The notes: generated by a model not told the origin, from the sequence alone. A stretch of DNA of 64,000 nt from Bacillus sp. IITD106 (GCF_019459225.1 NZ_JAIAZY010000001.1:145110-209109); one strand, 5' to 3'. Shown: positions 45,521 to 54,328, numbered from the stretch's first letter. A program made the numbers and translations.

Positions 45521-45973
45521 CTAATGAGACAAAACTTGAAATGGTCCGAAGTGGTTCCAAGCTGTCCATTTGAAATAATAAACTTTCCATAGCCCCGAAC
45601 TTTCTGGTTCTGTGGCTATTATATTGGCTAATGCATCATTTAAGGGAACATTGCATACCGCCGTGACCAGCAAGCTCCCCAGAAGGTAAAACAAACTACC
45701 AGCCAAAATATAAATGGCATTCGGATCTTGCCAATTTAATAATGAAATAAACACTAGTATTATACAAACAAGAGATGTCCCCATAAATACAGTAAAAAAT
45801 AGCCGATTTAGCACCGCTCTATTTATGGACTGCATTGCCGAAATTCCTTGTTCTGGAGAGAGTCGGTAAAGAGCCTTCATGACAAATGCCGAAAATGCAA
45901 AGAACAATCCTGCAATCAGCCCAGATCCCAGTGATGTAGCAAAAATTAGAAAGAGAGTAAGTTTTTCGATCAT
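45521..45973 (-). CDS. DUF1772/anthrone-oxygenase-like membrane protein
   Basis: This 150-residue protein has four transmembrane helices with a GLIAGLFFAFSAFVMKAL start, VPLNDAL in the third quarter and the WxxWNHF end seen in DUF1772 proteins. Last gene of the ABC transporter operon; its ATG overlaps the previous gene's stop. Function unknown. Confidence 0.8.
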   Translation of the reverse strand: MIEKLTLFLIFATSLGSGLIAGLFFAFSAFVMKALYRLSPEQGISAMQSINRAVLNRLFFTVFMGTSLVCIILVFISLLNWQDPNAIYILAGSLFYLLGSLLVTAVCNVPLNDALANIIATEPESSGLWKVYYFKWTAWNHFGPFQVLSH

Positions 45974-46362
45974 ATTTCATCTTTCTCTTCCAGGTTTTCG
46001 TTAAGGTTGACGGAAGGACAATTCTTCATCATTTCATGAACCAATTGCTTGTGATTACTACTTTCAAATACAACGTGATCAAACTCGCATCCCTTCAAAC
46101 AAAGCATAATGACTTCATTTGCGTTATAATATGCCAAAAAGTATTTCTCATTTATAATCATGAATATTCCAGCTTTATAGCCAAATGTTGTGATACCTGC
46201 TCTCTTAATAGCCGCTGTCCATGGAAAATGAAATTTCCCCACTCGAATTTCTTCAATGGAGGTGTAAGGTATTTTGATTTCCTTCCTCAAAGTTAAAGCC
46301 GCCGTCCATCCCGAAATATTAAGTATTAACTCACGATCACCCGCCACAACTTGAAAACTCAT
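45970..46362 (-). CDS. Bacterial PH-like domain protein
   Basis: This 130-residue protein shows an all-beta pattern with KIPYTSIEEIRVGKFHFPWT and GIFMIINEKYFLAYYNANEV, consistent with a bacterial PH-like domain. GGAGGGG precedes ATG at 46362. It is 66 bases after the permease gene in the same operon. Role unknown; perhaps a membrane-associated accessory protein. Confidence 0.6.
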   Translation of the reverse strand: MSFQVVAGDRELILNISGWTAALTLRKEIKIPYTSIEEIRVGKFHFPWTAAIKRAGITTFGYKAGIFMIINEKYFLAYYNANEVIMLCLKGCEFDHVVFESSNHKQLVHEMMKNCPSVNLNENLEEKDEI

Positions 46363-46428
46363 CTTGTATCCCCTCCAATTATATAACCTATTACCCATGG
46401 ATTATTACCAGTGACTCGATTAAAGAAG

Positions 46429-47214
46429 TCACATAGAAGGCAATTCCTTTCGGGATAAATACGATGTTGCAAATAATAAGCAGAATACAATAAGGAATAT
46501 GGATACAGTCATTGTGATGAAAAAATGAGGTAACACATTCCCTGACGTTATAATGCTCACAGCTTGATTGGATAAATGCGCTGGATTTGAGACTTGGAAT
46601 CCTCCCCCCAACATAGTAACAGTCTTCAAAAAGATTAGTACAAAAATAGACAGCAATGCAATAGCCGGTGTTCTAGACAATAAAGCACCCATAGTGATTA
46701 CAAAGGCCAATATAAATAAGCACCAAATGTAATAAACTCCCAATCCTGCTGCAATCCTAACCACGGAAACAGCTTGATATAAATAAAAAGTATAAAATAC
46801 TGCTGACAGAAATCCGAAGAATATGGAACCTGCAATCATGACTGCATGCCCCAATAACTTACTTAGCAAATATTCAACAAGTGTCGTATTGCGCGTCAGA
46901 ATAAACGCTAACATGCCATTACTTTTATCTGATGCGATGATCCCCATCGTCGCCATCACAATCACGATTAAGCCTAATTGGTCAAATTGATCCGTTAAGG
47001 CACTAGCTAATACTTCACCAGCGGATAGCTCAGGTAATGTTATCGTCATTCCATCAGGCAGTCCACCAGCCAGTTTTAAAATTTCTGGTAAATAAAAAGA
47101 CGATAAAGGTTGCAAGATGCCCAAAAACATAAAAACAACGGGCAACCATAATAGTTTGTAACTTCTTTTTGCATCTAGCCACTCTTTTTGCAAAAGAACT
47201 GTGAAGCGATTCAA
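46429..47214 (-). CDS. ABC transporter permease (ABC-2 type)
   Basis: This 261-residue membrane protein has six helices, with a KEWLDAKRSYKLLWLPVVFM start and FILTRNTTLVEYLLSKL in the cytoplasmic loop typical of ABC-2/NatB-type permeases. The TTG start at 47214 overlaps the ATPase stop as TTGA. It forms an exporter with the ATPase encoded just upstream. Confidence 0.88.
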   Translation of the reverse strand: MNRFTVLLQKEWLDAKRSYKLLWLPVVFMFLGILQPLSSFYLPEILKLAGGLPDGMTITLPELSAGEVLASALTDQFDQLGLIVIVMATMGIIASDKSNGMLAFILTRNTTLVEYLLSKLLGHAVMIAGSIFFGFLSAVFYTFYLYQAVSVVRIAAGLGVYYIWCLFILAFVITMGALLSRTPAIALLSIFVLIFLKTVTMLGGGFQVSNPAHLSNQAVSIITSGNVLPHFFITMTVSIFLIVFCLLFATSYLSRKELPSM

Positions 47215-48116
47215 AATGACTTCACCATCCTTAAAAAGATCTCTTCCAAGCTTTCCTGTACCAATTCAAACTTTTGAATTGGTAGATGTAAATTTAAAAT
47301 ATTGCTTAAAAGCCAGTTTCTCCCTTGCTCGATGTTTTTCACTCGAATTTTGGCTGCATTTCCTGTTAGCTCAATGGATTCAACTATGTCTACGTTAACA
47401 AGCTGGTGTACCCACTCGCTTAACTGAGGTGCCTGAATGATAAAGATTGGTTTTTGAGTCTGTTCAATAATTTGATGAATGGATCCGTTAACGAGTAATT
47501 GCCCTTTATTTATGATAAGCATCTTATCGCAAAGTTCTTCGGCATCATGCAAAATATGTGTTGAAAAAAGAATGGTCGATTTCTGTTTGATCACTTTAAG
47601 CAATTCCAATATATCCCTGCGTCCCAATGGATCCAATGCAGAAACAGGTTCATCCAAAATCAGTAATTTTGGTTGATGGATAAGTGCTTGTGCAATTCCT
47701 AACCTCTGTTTCATCCCTCCCGAATAGGTGCCAATAAGCTGGTTTTCCACATCACCTAGTCCTACCAGCTCCAGCAATTCGTTGATTCTTTGTTCCAATT
47801 TCTCCCTTTCTATATCTGAAAGTCCACCCATAAATGTAAGCAATTCCCTTCCCGTCATCCATGGATAAAAAGTAGGATGTTGTGGTAAATACCCAATAAG
47901 TTTACGCATTTGATCATGGCGCTTTCCGTTAAGCAAGATTTGCCCACTTGTAAGTTTGTTTATATCTAAAATCATTTTAATAATCGTTGTTTTACCTGCT
48001 CCGTTAGGACCTAGAAGAGCCACACATTCTCCTTGATTAATATGAAAATTGATATTTTGAACGACTTCATGATTGCCGTAAATTTTTTGAAGTTGACTTA
48101 CTTGAAGTAGGTGCAT
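47211..48116 (-). CDS. ABC transporter ATP-binding protein
   Basis: This 301-residue ATPase has Walker A GPNGAGKTT, signature YSGGMKQRLG, Walker B LLILDEP and the switch His in STHILHD. A C-terminal extension (about 220-301) is common in drug or bacitracin-type exporters. ATG at 48116 lies behind GGAGG inside the preceding gene, which it overlaps by 50 bases. It probably energises the permease for drug or peptide export. Confidence 0.93.
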   Translation of the reverse strand: MHLLQVSQLQKIYGNHEVVQNINFHINQGECVALLGPNGAGKTTIIKMILDINKLTSGQILLNGKRHDQMRKLIGYLPQHPTFYPWMTGRELLTFMGGLSDIEREKLEQRINELLELVGLGDVENQLIGTYSGGMKQRLGIAQALIHQPKLLILDEPVSALDPLGRRDILELLKVIKQKSTILFSTHILHDAEELCDKMLIINKGQLLVNGSIHQIIEQTQKPIFIIQAPQLSEWVHQLVNVDIVESIELTGNAAKIRVKNIEQGRNWLLSNILNLHLPIQKFELVQESLEEIFLRMVKSF

Positions 48117-48339
48117 CCGTACGTTGCCTCCTTCCTAAGACAAAGTACAAAATGGGGCCGATTATGTTAATCAAAATAATAATCGCACCCCACAACCATT
48201 TATAATCTGTACTTTGATCTTTTTTCAATAAATCCCATAATGCCACAGAAAATAAGATCAGATGTAAGATTAAGATGGGCAAAATTAGTGGTAACCATGC
48301 TCCAATTTCGTCAATTCCAATGTGATAACCATAATGCAC
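48067..48339 (-). CDS. PLDc_N-domain membrane protein
   Basis: This 90-residue protein has two transmembrane helices of the phospholipase D-nuclease N-terminal type (LPLILPILILHLILFSVALW, then IIGPILYFVLGRRQR). A GTG start follows AAGGGGG. It is often found with ABC exporters in Bacillales. Confidence 0.8.
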   Translation of the reverse strand: MHYGYHIGIDEIGAWLPLILPILILHLILFSVALWDLLKKDQSTDYKWLWGAIIILINIIGPILYFVLGRRQRTDAPTSSKSTSKNLRQS

Positions 48340-48351
48340 ACGGAGTCCCCC

Positions 48352-48894
48352 TTACTCTTTTGGTGGTTTTTGTGGGATAAACATACTTGCAAAAATTCTA
48401 GAGTTTCGTTCAGGTGTTAACTCGTTATTGATCACTTTTCCAATAGCCTGATTAATGGATTGGATAAGCTCCTGAAATTCTTCATCTGACAGATGCAAAG
48501 GTACATACGCATAACTAAATCCTTCTTGCTCATACTGTTCGGGGGACGTATTCCCCAAATAAGATGTCGCTAATTGAAGTAAATTACCGTGAAATACGGA
48601 AAAATGACGGATATGATCTTCCTGTGAAATCGATTCAATTTCGCTTTCAGGGATTTGCAAGTTATCCATTTTGACTGCGAATTTACGTTCCTCTGTTCCT
48701 TTTACCTTTTTCGTTTCAATGACTTCAATAAGGTTTGCTTCGAGTAAAAGATTTATATGACGATATAACGTAGCTTGAGGAACATCTCCAAGTATCTCTA
48801 CAAGTTGAGCTATCGTCAGTGATTTGTTTAGCAACAATTGCTGTACAATTCGCATACGCACGGGATGAAGAAGTAAATCTGCTCTACCTTTCAT
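48352..48894 (-). CDS. Winged-helix repressor of the ABC operon
   Basis: This 180-residue protein has an N-terminal ArsR/HTH_20-like domain (LLLHPVRMRIVQQLLLNKSL through DVPQATLYRHINLLLEANLI, residues 7-60) and a helical C-terminal domain. ATG at 48894 follows GGAGAG. A perfect 24-bp palindrome lies 17 bases upstream, so it should repress its own operon, which encodes the ABC transporter. The ligand is unknown. Confidence 0.85.
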   Translation of the reverse strand: MKGRADLLLHPVRMRIVQQLLLNKSLTIAQLVEILGDVPQATLYRHINLLLEANLIEVIETKKVKGTEERKFAVKMDNLQIPESEIESISQEDHIRHFSVFHGNLLQLATSYLGNTSPEQYEQEGFSYAYVPLHLSDEEFQELIQSINQAIGKVINNELTPERNSRIFASMFIPQKPPKE

Positions 48895-48911
48895 TGAATT
48901 TCTCTCCAATC

Positions 48912-48935
48912 ATTATCATTTTATAAAATGATAAT
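48912..48935. promoter_or_regulatory. Perfect palindromic operator
   Basis: Two 12-base arms, ATTATCATTTTA and TAAAATGATAAT, with no spacer. Confidence 0.8.
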
Positions 48936-49256
48936 ATAATATCAAAACAAGAGTGTCAACTTTAGGTTTAAAATAAAGTTTGAACAGTATACCTCGCAAA
49001 CCCACATCTCAGGTTAAATTAAAAGAATCCGTTTTGAAAAAAGATTGATCAAAACGGGTTCCCCCCTTGTGAATTAGTATTTTTCTTAAGAATTAAGATA
49101 TAAATATTCATCAATAATTAGTGAAATAGAATCGGGCAAAAAAGTATTAATTCCTCAATTCTTTAATACTCTAGCCTCAAATCATCCTCTTTTTTTGCAT
49201 GGCATCATTATAAACTCACCTTACGTCACTTGGATCGTAGGGATCAAGTATGAGAC
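48936..49256. other. Gap with a terminator-like hairpin
   Basis: Only the hairpin at 49025 is recognisable; no gene seen. Confidence 0.4.
49025..49061. terminator. Hairpin of the ATCCRTTTTGA family
   Basis: GAATCCGTTTTGA and TCAAAACGGGTTC enclose an AAAAGATTG-type loop. It has the same architecture and near-identical stem as 50110-50147. Confidence 0.55.
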
Positions 49257-49493
49257 ATGGAATTTAATATTTTTGAAAGTGACAACAGTCCCATTACTAA
49301 TTCTTCGTTAAGTTTTATGCAAGAAAATAAAAATGGCGTTTTCATTCTTTTAACAGGCACAGGCAGAAGATGGCTGTTCTCAGAAAAAAAATCTACCATT
49401 TTCCCAATAAAAATAACCCTTGATAAACCCATAGTTTTAGATGTAGATAAAGAGCATGAATTTTTTATTTACAGTACTGAACAAGAGGTATGA
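49257..49493 (+). CDS. Hypothetical protein, 78 residues
   Basis: The product is MEFNIFESDNSPITNSSLSF then VFILLTGTGRRWLFSEKKST and ends IYSTEQEV. It has no signal or membrane segment and a mixed alpha/beta character. The ribosome binding site is weak but a terminator follows directly, which supports a real gene. Not recognised. Confidence 0.5.
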   Translation: MEFNIFESDNSPITNSSLSFMQENKNGVFILLTGTGRRWLFSEKKSTIFPIKITLDKPIVLDVDKEHEFFIYSTEQEV

Positions 49494-49499
49494 CTTACC

Positions 49500-49531
49500 T
49501 AACCACCTATCGAATATCGGATAGGTGGTTA
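49500..49531 (+). terminator. Terminator after the 78-residue gene
   Basis: AACCACCTATC pairs with GATAGGTGGTT; the tail is ATTTCG. Confidence 0.7.
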
Positions 49532-49598
49532 TTTCGCATAGATAAAGGACTTTTGTCCATGCATCACGAATTAATTAAACCAAGTTAGGGGGAATGTT

Positions 49599-50099
49599 AT
49601 GTATACAATTCATGAAATGATTAACGATCTTGATCAATTTAATGTTTGGGTTAAATCTTTAGAGAAAGTAGAGGATCCTTTTTTCTTCGAGCCTATTTCG
49701 GAAGGTAAATGGTCGATAGCGGAAATTATTAGTCATATTACTTTCTGGGATGAGTATATTCTTGAGGAAATGCTGCCTTTCATGAAGCAAGATGCTGATA
49801 TTCATAGCATCGAATTCGAGCCACTTAACCAAAAAGCCGCTGCTTATGCTTTATCAGGTGTATCATCACACGACTTAATCAATCGTCAACTTGAAATGAG
49901 AACAAAGGTCGTTTCCGCATTAAAAGAAAAAACGGAAGAAGAATTTCTTGCTAGTTTTACATTGAATGGAGAAAAAATAGACGAATATTCCGGCTACCCC
50001 CATTCTATGTTTAATTACTTTGCAAGTTTTGTGTGGCACGATAATCACCATAAAAAACAGATTGAAGAATTTTTAAAGAGAAAGAATGTAGAAGTTTAA
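49599..50099 (+). CDS. DinB family protein
   Basis: This 166-residue four-helix protein has metal-site His residues in SHITFWDEY (about residue 45) and WHDNHHKKQ (about residues 147-151). GGGGGA precedes the ATG. Related to bacillithiol-transferase-like DinB proteins. Convergent with another DinB gene beyond a RibD remnant. Confidence 0.88.
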   Translation: MYTIHEMINDLDQFNVWVKSLEKVEDPFFFEPISEGKWSIAEIISHITFWDEYILEEMLPFMKQDADIHSIEFEPLNQKAAAYALSGVSSHDLINRQLEMRTKVVSALKEKTEEEFLASFTLNGEKIDEYSGYPHSMFNYFASFVWHDNHHKKQIEEFLKRKNVEV

Positions 50100-50109
50100 T
50101 ATCTTACAA

Positions 50110-50147
50110 GAAATCCATTTTGAAAAAGCTTAATCAAAATGGATTTC
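50110..50147. terminator. Terminator-like hairpin
   Basis: GAAATCCATTTTGA and TCAAAATGGATTTC enclose an AAAAGCTTAA loop; a close relative occurs at 49025-49061. Confidence 0.7.
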
Positions 50148-50345
50148 TATTCAAATGATGGATTATGCGCACACCTGAAGAGAACGTTCCAGTATTAACT
50201 AATTTTAAATTCAACCGTTCTTTTATATCCATATACAACGGTTTTCCTTCTCCCAAAACTACAGGGTGAACAGATAATCTAAATTCATCTTCGAGCCGTA
50301 AATTGATAAAAGTGGTAATGAGACTTGCTCCACCATAAAATAAAC
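50134..50345 (-). pseudogene. RibD C-terminal (DHFR-like) fragment
   Basis: On the minus strand a frame reads RLFYGGASLITTFINLRLED then EFRLSVHPVVLGEGKPLYMD, the last third of the RibD_C/dihydrofolate-reductase-like family (GGASLI and HPVVLGEGKPLF motifs). No start and no N-terminal two thirds remain; the frame runs into the hairpin at 50110. Confidence 0.75.
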
Positions 50346-50362
50346 GCTTAGTATGGCGCCAA

Positions 50363-50815
50363 TTAGCGAAAAAATGGAATCTCTTTCACACCTACCATAC
50401 GTGCGTATAAAAACAGTTGGCCTTTATGGTGTATCTCGTGATCATACATTGCCGTTAAATATCTTTTTTTAGGTCCTTGAAGTTTCGGGTGTGATGAATG
50501 ATTCTCAGCTTCCAAATCTGCATCCGTAAATGATTCGTATGTGGCCTTTGTTTTTTGTGTAAAGTCCTTTACAGCTTTGCGTACGTCACCCATTGTCCTA
50601 CATTCAGGAATATGTGGAGGAGCAAACTCCTCTGTTTTGACCATTGAAACGAACACATCGTTCCACCCGGCAATATGCAACGCAAGTTCACCAAGCGTCA
50701 TAGCATCTTCCCACAGTTTAAAATTGATATGCTCGTCATCGATGCATTCTAGCAATTCCTCCAATACATTACGATGTTGTAACCATTCATTCATCATTTG
50801 CTTTGCTTGCCCCAT
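50363..50815 (-). CDS. DinB family protein
   Basis: This 150-residue four-helix protein has LHIAGWNDVF (first His, about residue 47) and YDHEIHHKGQL (second set, about residues 124-128). AGGAGG precedes the ATG. Third DinB-fold gene in the window and distinct in sequence from the others. Confidence 0.88.
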   Translation of the reverse strand: MGQAKQMMNEWLQHRNVLEELLECIDDEHINFKLWEDAMTLGELALHIAGWNDVFVSMVKTEEFAPPHIPECRTMGDVRKAVKDFTQKTKATYESFTDADLEAENHSSHPKLQGPKKRYLTAMYDHEIHHKGQLFLYARMVGVKEIPFFR

Positions 50816-50915
50816 TTTAAAATCCTCCTTTACTTTATCTCGTAATTACATCTAAAGAAGCGACTTATAAAATATTCTCTAAGGAACCATTCTACTCCTT
50901 TTTTTCTTTTTCTCC

Positions 50916-51680
50916 TTAGTGAATGGATTTAACCAACCCACCGTCGATAATATAATCTCCTCCAGTGATCATAGATGCGTGATCGGAAGCAAGGAAGACA
51001 GCCAGCTCAGCTACCTCATTGGGCTCAGCGAATCTACCTAATGAAATTCCTCTATTTAATGCAAACTGCTTTGCTTCTTCAGGATCTTTAGGAAGAACCC
51101 CTTCCCACATCGCTGTACGCGTCGATCCTGGAGCGATTGTGTTAACACGTACGCCTTTGGACGCAAACTCTTCAGCCAAACTTTTACTCAAATTAGTGAC
51201 GGCCGCTTTCACAGCGCTGTTAGCCATGATGTCTTGTTTGGGCATGCGTGCAATCATCGAAGAAATATTGACAATGGCTCCACCCTGCTTGATCAGATAA
51301 GGCAAAGCGGAACGAGTTGAGCGGATAACACTCATTAAATTGACCTCTACCATCTCCATCCACTCCCCATCCGTGATTTCCAAAAAGCCAATGGATTGTC
51401 GTGGATCCGTCGCCCCGATATTGTTGATGAGTATATCAATTTGACCAAAACGATGTACGGTCTCCTCCATAACTTTGCGTGCCCCTTCTTCCGTAACTGC
51501 ATCCGCTTCAACAATGCACACATCATGTGTTTTACTCCATTCATTCAGTTCACTGGACATACGACGAGATGCGGCAACAACACTCGCTCCGGATTTCGCC
51601 AGTTCCTGTACGATGGCGAGACCAATTCCTCGACTTGCCCCAGTTACGACAGCTACCTTACCTTCCAAAGAAATGAACAT
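50916..51680 (-). CDS. SDR oxidoreductase lacking the catalytic Tyr
   Basis: This 254-residue short-chain dehydrogenase has TGASRGIG (NADP-binding), NNIG, the Ser in NISS and the C-terminal GGDYIIDGGL. In the active-site YxxxK position it has NSAVK, so the catalytic Tyr is replaced by Asn. Its activity is therefore doubtful or altered. GGAAGGG precedes ATG at 51680. It is divergent from an HxlR regulator, which probably controls it. Confidence 0.88.
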   Translation of the reverse strand: MFISLEGKVAVVTGASRGIGLAIVQELAKSGASVVAASRRMSSELNEWSKTHDVCIVEADAVTEEGARKVMEETVHRFGQIDILINNIGATDPRQSIGFLEITDGEWMEMVEVNLMSVIRSTRSALPYLIKQGGAIVNISSMIARMPKQDIMANSAVKAAVTNLSKSLAEEFASKGVRVNTIAPGSTRTAMWEGVLPKDPEEAKQFALNRGISLGRFAEPNEVAELAVFLASDHASMITGGDYIIDGGLVKSIH

Positions 51681-51764
51681 ACTATTCAACCCTTCCAAAA
51701 GATTTTTATTGCTTCAAGGTTGATTATGGTATGGTACAGAAGAAATGAAAAGTACGCATTTTAT

Positions 51765-51779
51765 TCGTACTTAGTACGA
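51765..51779. promoter_or_regulatory. HxlR-type operator 1
   Basis: TCGTACTTAGTACGA is a perfect palindrome with the TACT-N-AGTA core seen in YodB/CatR sites. It lies between the SDR and HxlR genes. Confidence 0.6.
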
Positions 51780-51797
51780 TAAAAGGTACGAATTGTT

Positions 51798-51827
51798 TTG
51801 ACGAACCCTTGAATGACATGGTATAAA
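51798..51827 (+). promoter_or_regulatory. Promoter of the HxlR gene
   Basis: TTGACG and TATAAA are separated by 18 bases. Confidence 0.55.
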
Positions 51828-51831
51828 AAAA

Positions 51832-51844
51832 CATACTAAGTATG
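51832..51844. promoter_or_regulatory. HxlR-type operator 2
   Basis: CATACTAAGTATG shares the TACTNAGTA core with operator 1 and overlaps the expected start of the HxlR transcript. Confidence 0.6.
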
Positions 51845-51915
51845 AAGGAATATACTACTTCTACTTTTCGTTCCGTAATGTAATAATTGAGGATAAGTAA
51901 GGGAGGCGAGTAATA

Positions 51916-52248
51916 ATGGAGGTAAACCAGAGAGAACAAGTGAATAAGCGGGGAATCATTACTACACTGCAAGTAATCGGCGGGAAATGGAAGCCGCTCA
52001 TATTATTTATATTGCTGCATGAAGGAACAAAACGCTTTGGTGAGCTTAGGAGACTTTTACCCGATGTTACTCAAGGAATGCTGACGAACCAGCTTCGCGA
52101 GCTTGAAAAGGATGGGCTCATCACGAGAGTTATTTACAAAGAAATTCCTCCCAAAGTTGAATATTCGCTATCTGAGTATGGCCGAACATTAGAGCCTGTT
52201 CTTAAAGTGATGTGCGAATGGGGAATGTTGCATTCGAAAAACGAATAG
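51916..52248 (+). CDS. HxlR-family transcription regulator
   Basis: This 110-residue winged-helix protein has [20 protein letters not shown], then [20 protein letters not shown] and the wing [17 protein letters not shown]. HxlR/YodB proteins sense quinones or aldehydes through Cys residues; here one Cys (VMCEWG) lies near the C terminus and none near the N terminus, unlike YodB. GGGAGGC precedes the ATG. Probably represses the divergent SDR. Confidence 0.88.
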   Translation: MEVNQREQVNKRGIITTLQVIGGKWKPLILFILLHEGTKRFGELRRLLPDVTQGMLTNQLRELEKDGLITRVIYKEIPPKVEYSLSEYGRTLEPVLKVMCEWGMLHSKNE

Positions 52249-52289
52249 GGGAAGTCCTATTCTCGACTTCCCATTTTTCTAATAATGAG

Positions 52290-52925
52290 CTATTTAATTT
52301 CTTTAATTTTTGTAAGATCCCTACTACATAGAGCTTCGAGATTATCAAAAATTTTACGAGATGGCCAATCCCACCATTTAATGGAAAAGAGATAATCGAT
52401 AAGTTCGTCATCAAATCTTTTCTTAATCATTTTGCAGGGATTTCCGCCAGCAATATGGTAAGGGGGAACATCTTTTGCAACGACGGAATTTGCTGCAATG
52501 ATTGCTCCATCACCAATGTGCACGCCGGGCATTACGGTAACATTTTGACCGATCCATACATCGTTTCCAATGACAGTGTCACCTTTAAGGGGTAAGTCTG
52601 CCAGTGTTGGAGTCGACTGCTCCCAACCATTGCCCATAATGTTAAATGGATAGGTAGTGATACTGCCCATTCTATGGTTTGCACCATTCATTACAAACTC
52701 AATACCCTTTGCTATTGCACAAAATTTCCCTATGATCAGCTTATCGCCGATTAATTCATAGTGATGTGTGACATGATCTTCAAACTTTTCAGCACCGTTT
52801 ATATCGTCATAATATGTGTAGTCACCGATAACAATATTCGGACGTGTTACAACGTTTTTAATGTAGCATATACTTTTAATTGCCTCATTTGGGTAGATTG
52901 CATTAGGATCAGGTCCGTAGTGCAT
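52290..52925 (-). CDS. Vat-like O-acetyltransferase
   Basis: This 211-residue left-handed beta-helix enzyme closely follows Vat streptogramin A acetyltransferases: IGDYTYYDD, KLIIGKFCAIAKGIEFVMNG, ANHRMGS with the catalytic His, GDTVIGNDVWIGQNVTVMPG and AGGNPCKMIKKRFD. GGAGGG precedes the ATG. It stands alone. It might inactivate streptogramins or a related natural product, but Vat-like relatives also acetylate other substrates. Confidence 0.85.
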   Translation of the reverse strand: MHYGPDPNAIYPNEAIKSICYIKNVVTRPNIVIGDYTYYDDINGAEKFEDHVTHHYELIGDKLIIGKFCAIAKGIEFVMNGANHRMGSITTYPFNIMGNGWEQSTPTLADLPLKGDTVIGNDVWIGQNVTVMPGVHIGDGAIIAANSVVAKDVPPYHIAGGNPCKMIKKRFDDELIDYLFSIKWWDWPSRKIFDNLEALCSRDLTKIKEIK

Positions 52926-53103
52926 ATTAATGTCCCTCCTTCGTGTTTTATTCGACTACTTCTAATATTTTGTTTACACCTCAATTTTGTAAATGGATTA
53001 GCCTCACATAAAATTAGCTGGGGTTGTAATAGTACGTTCAATCATTTTAGAACAATTCAGCAATGGCTCCCGTTTGTAGAAGATTAAAATAACTAGATTG
53101 TGA

Positions 53104-53475
53104 TTATAGACCTGTTACCTCATCAAAAGGCATTTCTTCACCATTCACTAAAACATTGATTGTATCGTGCTCTGAATCTGTCGTTAAATAATATACATTT
53201 CGTTTTACAACATTGTCTTGTGGATTAAGTTCTTTAAATATTATAGTTAATATATTATCTTGTGGATCTAGATCAGCTTTTATATCTCCACTTGAATGAA
53301 AAATAATATAAGAACCTTTTGTACCTTCATTAATTAATTGAAGTTTTAAATCGGAATCAATATACTTTTCAAATTTTTGAGGTACATTTTCAACTTCACT
53401 AAAACTCAATTTTGATGAATTACAAGCTGATAAAATCAAAATTGAAAAAAATACTGAAACAAATACCTTTTTCAA
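53104..53475 (-). CDS. Small lipoprotein, unknown
   Basis: This 123-residue protein has a lipoprotein signal with LSAC at residues 15-18, then a beta-rich soluble domain without recognised family. The TTG at 53475 lies nine bases after AGGGG and gives the cleanest signal peptide; GTG starts further up are possible. Confidence 0.65.
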   Translation of the reverse strand: MKKVFVSVFFSILILSACNSSKLSFSEVENVPQKFEKYIDSDLKLQLINEGTKGSYIIFHSSGDIKADLDPQDNILTIIFKELNPQDNVVKRNVYYLTTDSEHDTINVLVNGEEMPFDEVTGL

Positions 53476-53657
53476 TACTTTCACCCCTCCCACAACCTGG
53501 CCTAATTCTGAAGGAAAAACTTACTCACGAAACGTGGCCTGTTATTAGGTTAGAAAAAACGCTAATAAATCTCATATCTTACTATTTCAAAAATGACCAT
53601 TCCAACAATCAAACCAAGTACAAAAATGAACCAATTGGCATTGTCCCGTTTTTATAT

Positions 53658-54023
53658 TTAGTCTCTATTTTCCACAATCTGCTTTTGAACTTTTTTAGGT
53701 AACTTCTCAAAAACTAAATCATATGAATGCCGAATAAGATTTTCATATAATTCAAAAGGAAGGTCTGAATCCATATAGACAGAGTTCCAATGTGTTTTAT
53801 TCATATAATAGCCAGGGATAATACTTTCATAAGCTTCCCTTAACTCCTCAGCTCGATTAAGTTCACATTTTAAGGTAATAACTGGCCTCCCCTTACCATC
53901 TCCGCCAAACATGGCAAACATCTTTCCACCAATATGATAACGATCTGCTTGCCAATCTACTTGATAATCGTGCGTTGCACTAGGCAACGATTTACAAAAT
54001 GATTGAAGTTTTTCTTTTTCCAT
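53658..54023 (-). CDS. MmcQ/YjbR family DNA-binding-like protein
   Basis: This 121-residue protein has the CyaY-like fold: FCKSLPSATHDYQVDWQADR, MFAMFGGDGKGRPVITLKC, then GYYMNKTHWNSVYMD. YjbR-type proteins have been proposed to bind DNA; function is unproven. The N-terminal ATG is preceded by AAGGAG. Confidence 0.88.
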   Translation of the reverse strand: MEKEKLQSFCKSLPSATHDYQVDWQADRYHIGGKMFAMFGGDGKGRPVITLKCELNRAEELREAYESIIPGYYMNKTHWNSVYMDSDLPFELYENLIRHSYDLVFEKLPKKVQKQIVENRD

Positions 54024-54328
54024 TGAAAGTACTCCTTTTTGTAAGATGAACTGTAAAAACTAAAGCGTTATGAGTAATTTCTATAATCATACCGATAATT
54101 CCTTTTTATTATGTAAATCCGGTACAATACACAAAACGTTTAAACATGATAGTACTAAGCTGGAAGTCGAGGATAAAAAGAAATAGAGTGTTAAGGGTGA
54201 CATCTTATTTAGTATTATATTTGAGGAAAATATAATATAAGCGTAAATCAAAAAGGCGTGAAAACTGGACTAGAGTTTTCCACGCCTTTTTTCTTATTTT
54301 TCCGGAGCTTTCTCCACTTGAATCTTAT
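54024..54328. other. Gap with a terminator
   Basis: Only the bidirectional terminator near 54253 is recognisable. Confidence 0.4.
54253..54293. terminator. Bidirectional terminator
   Basis: AAAGGCGTG...AAAACT pairs with AGTTTT...CACGCCTTT and has a T run on one side and an A run on the other. Confidence 0.85.
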
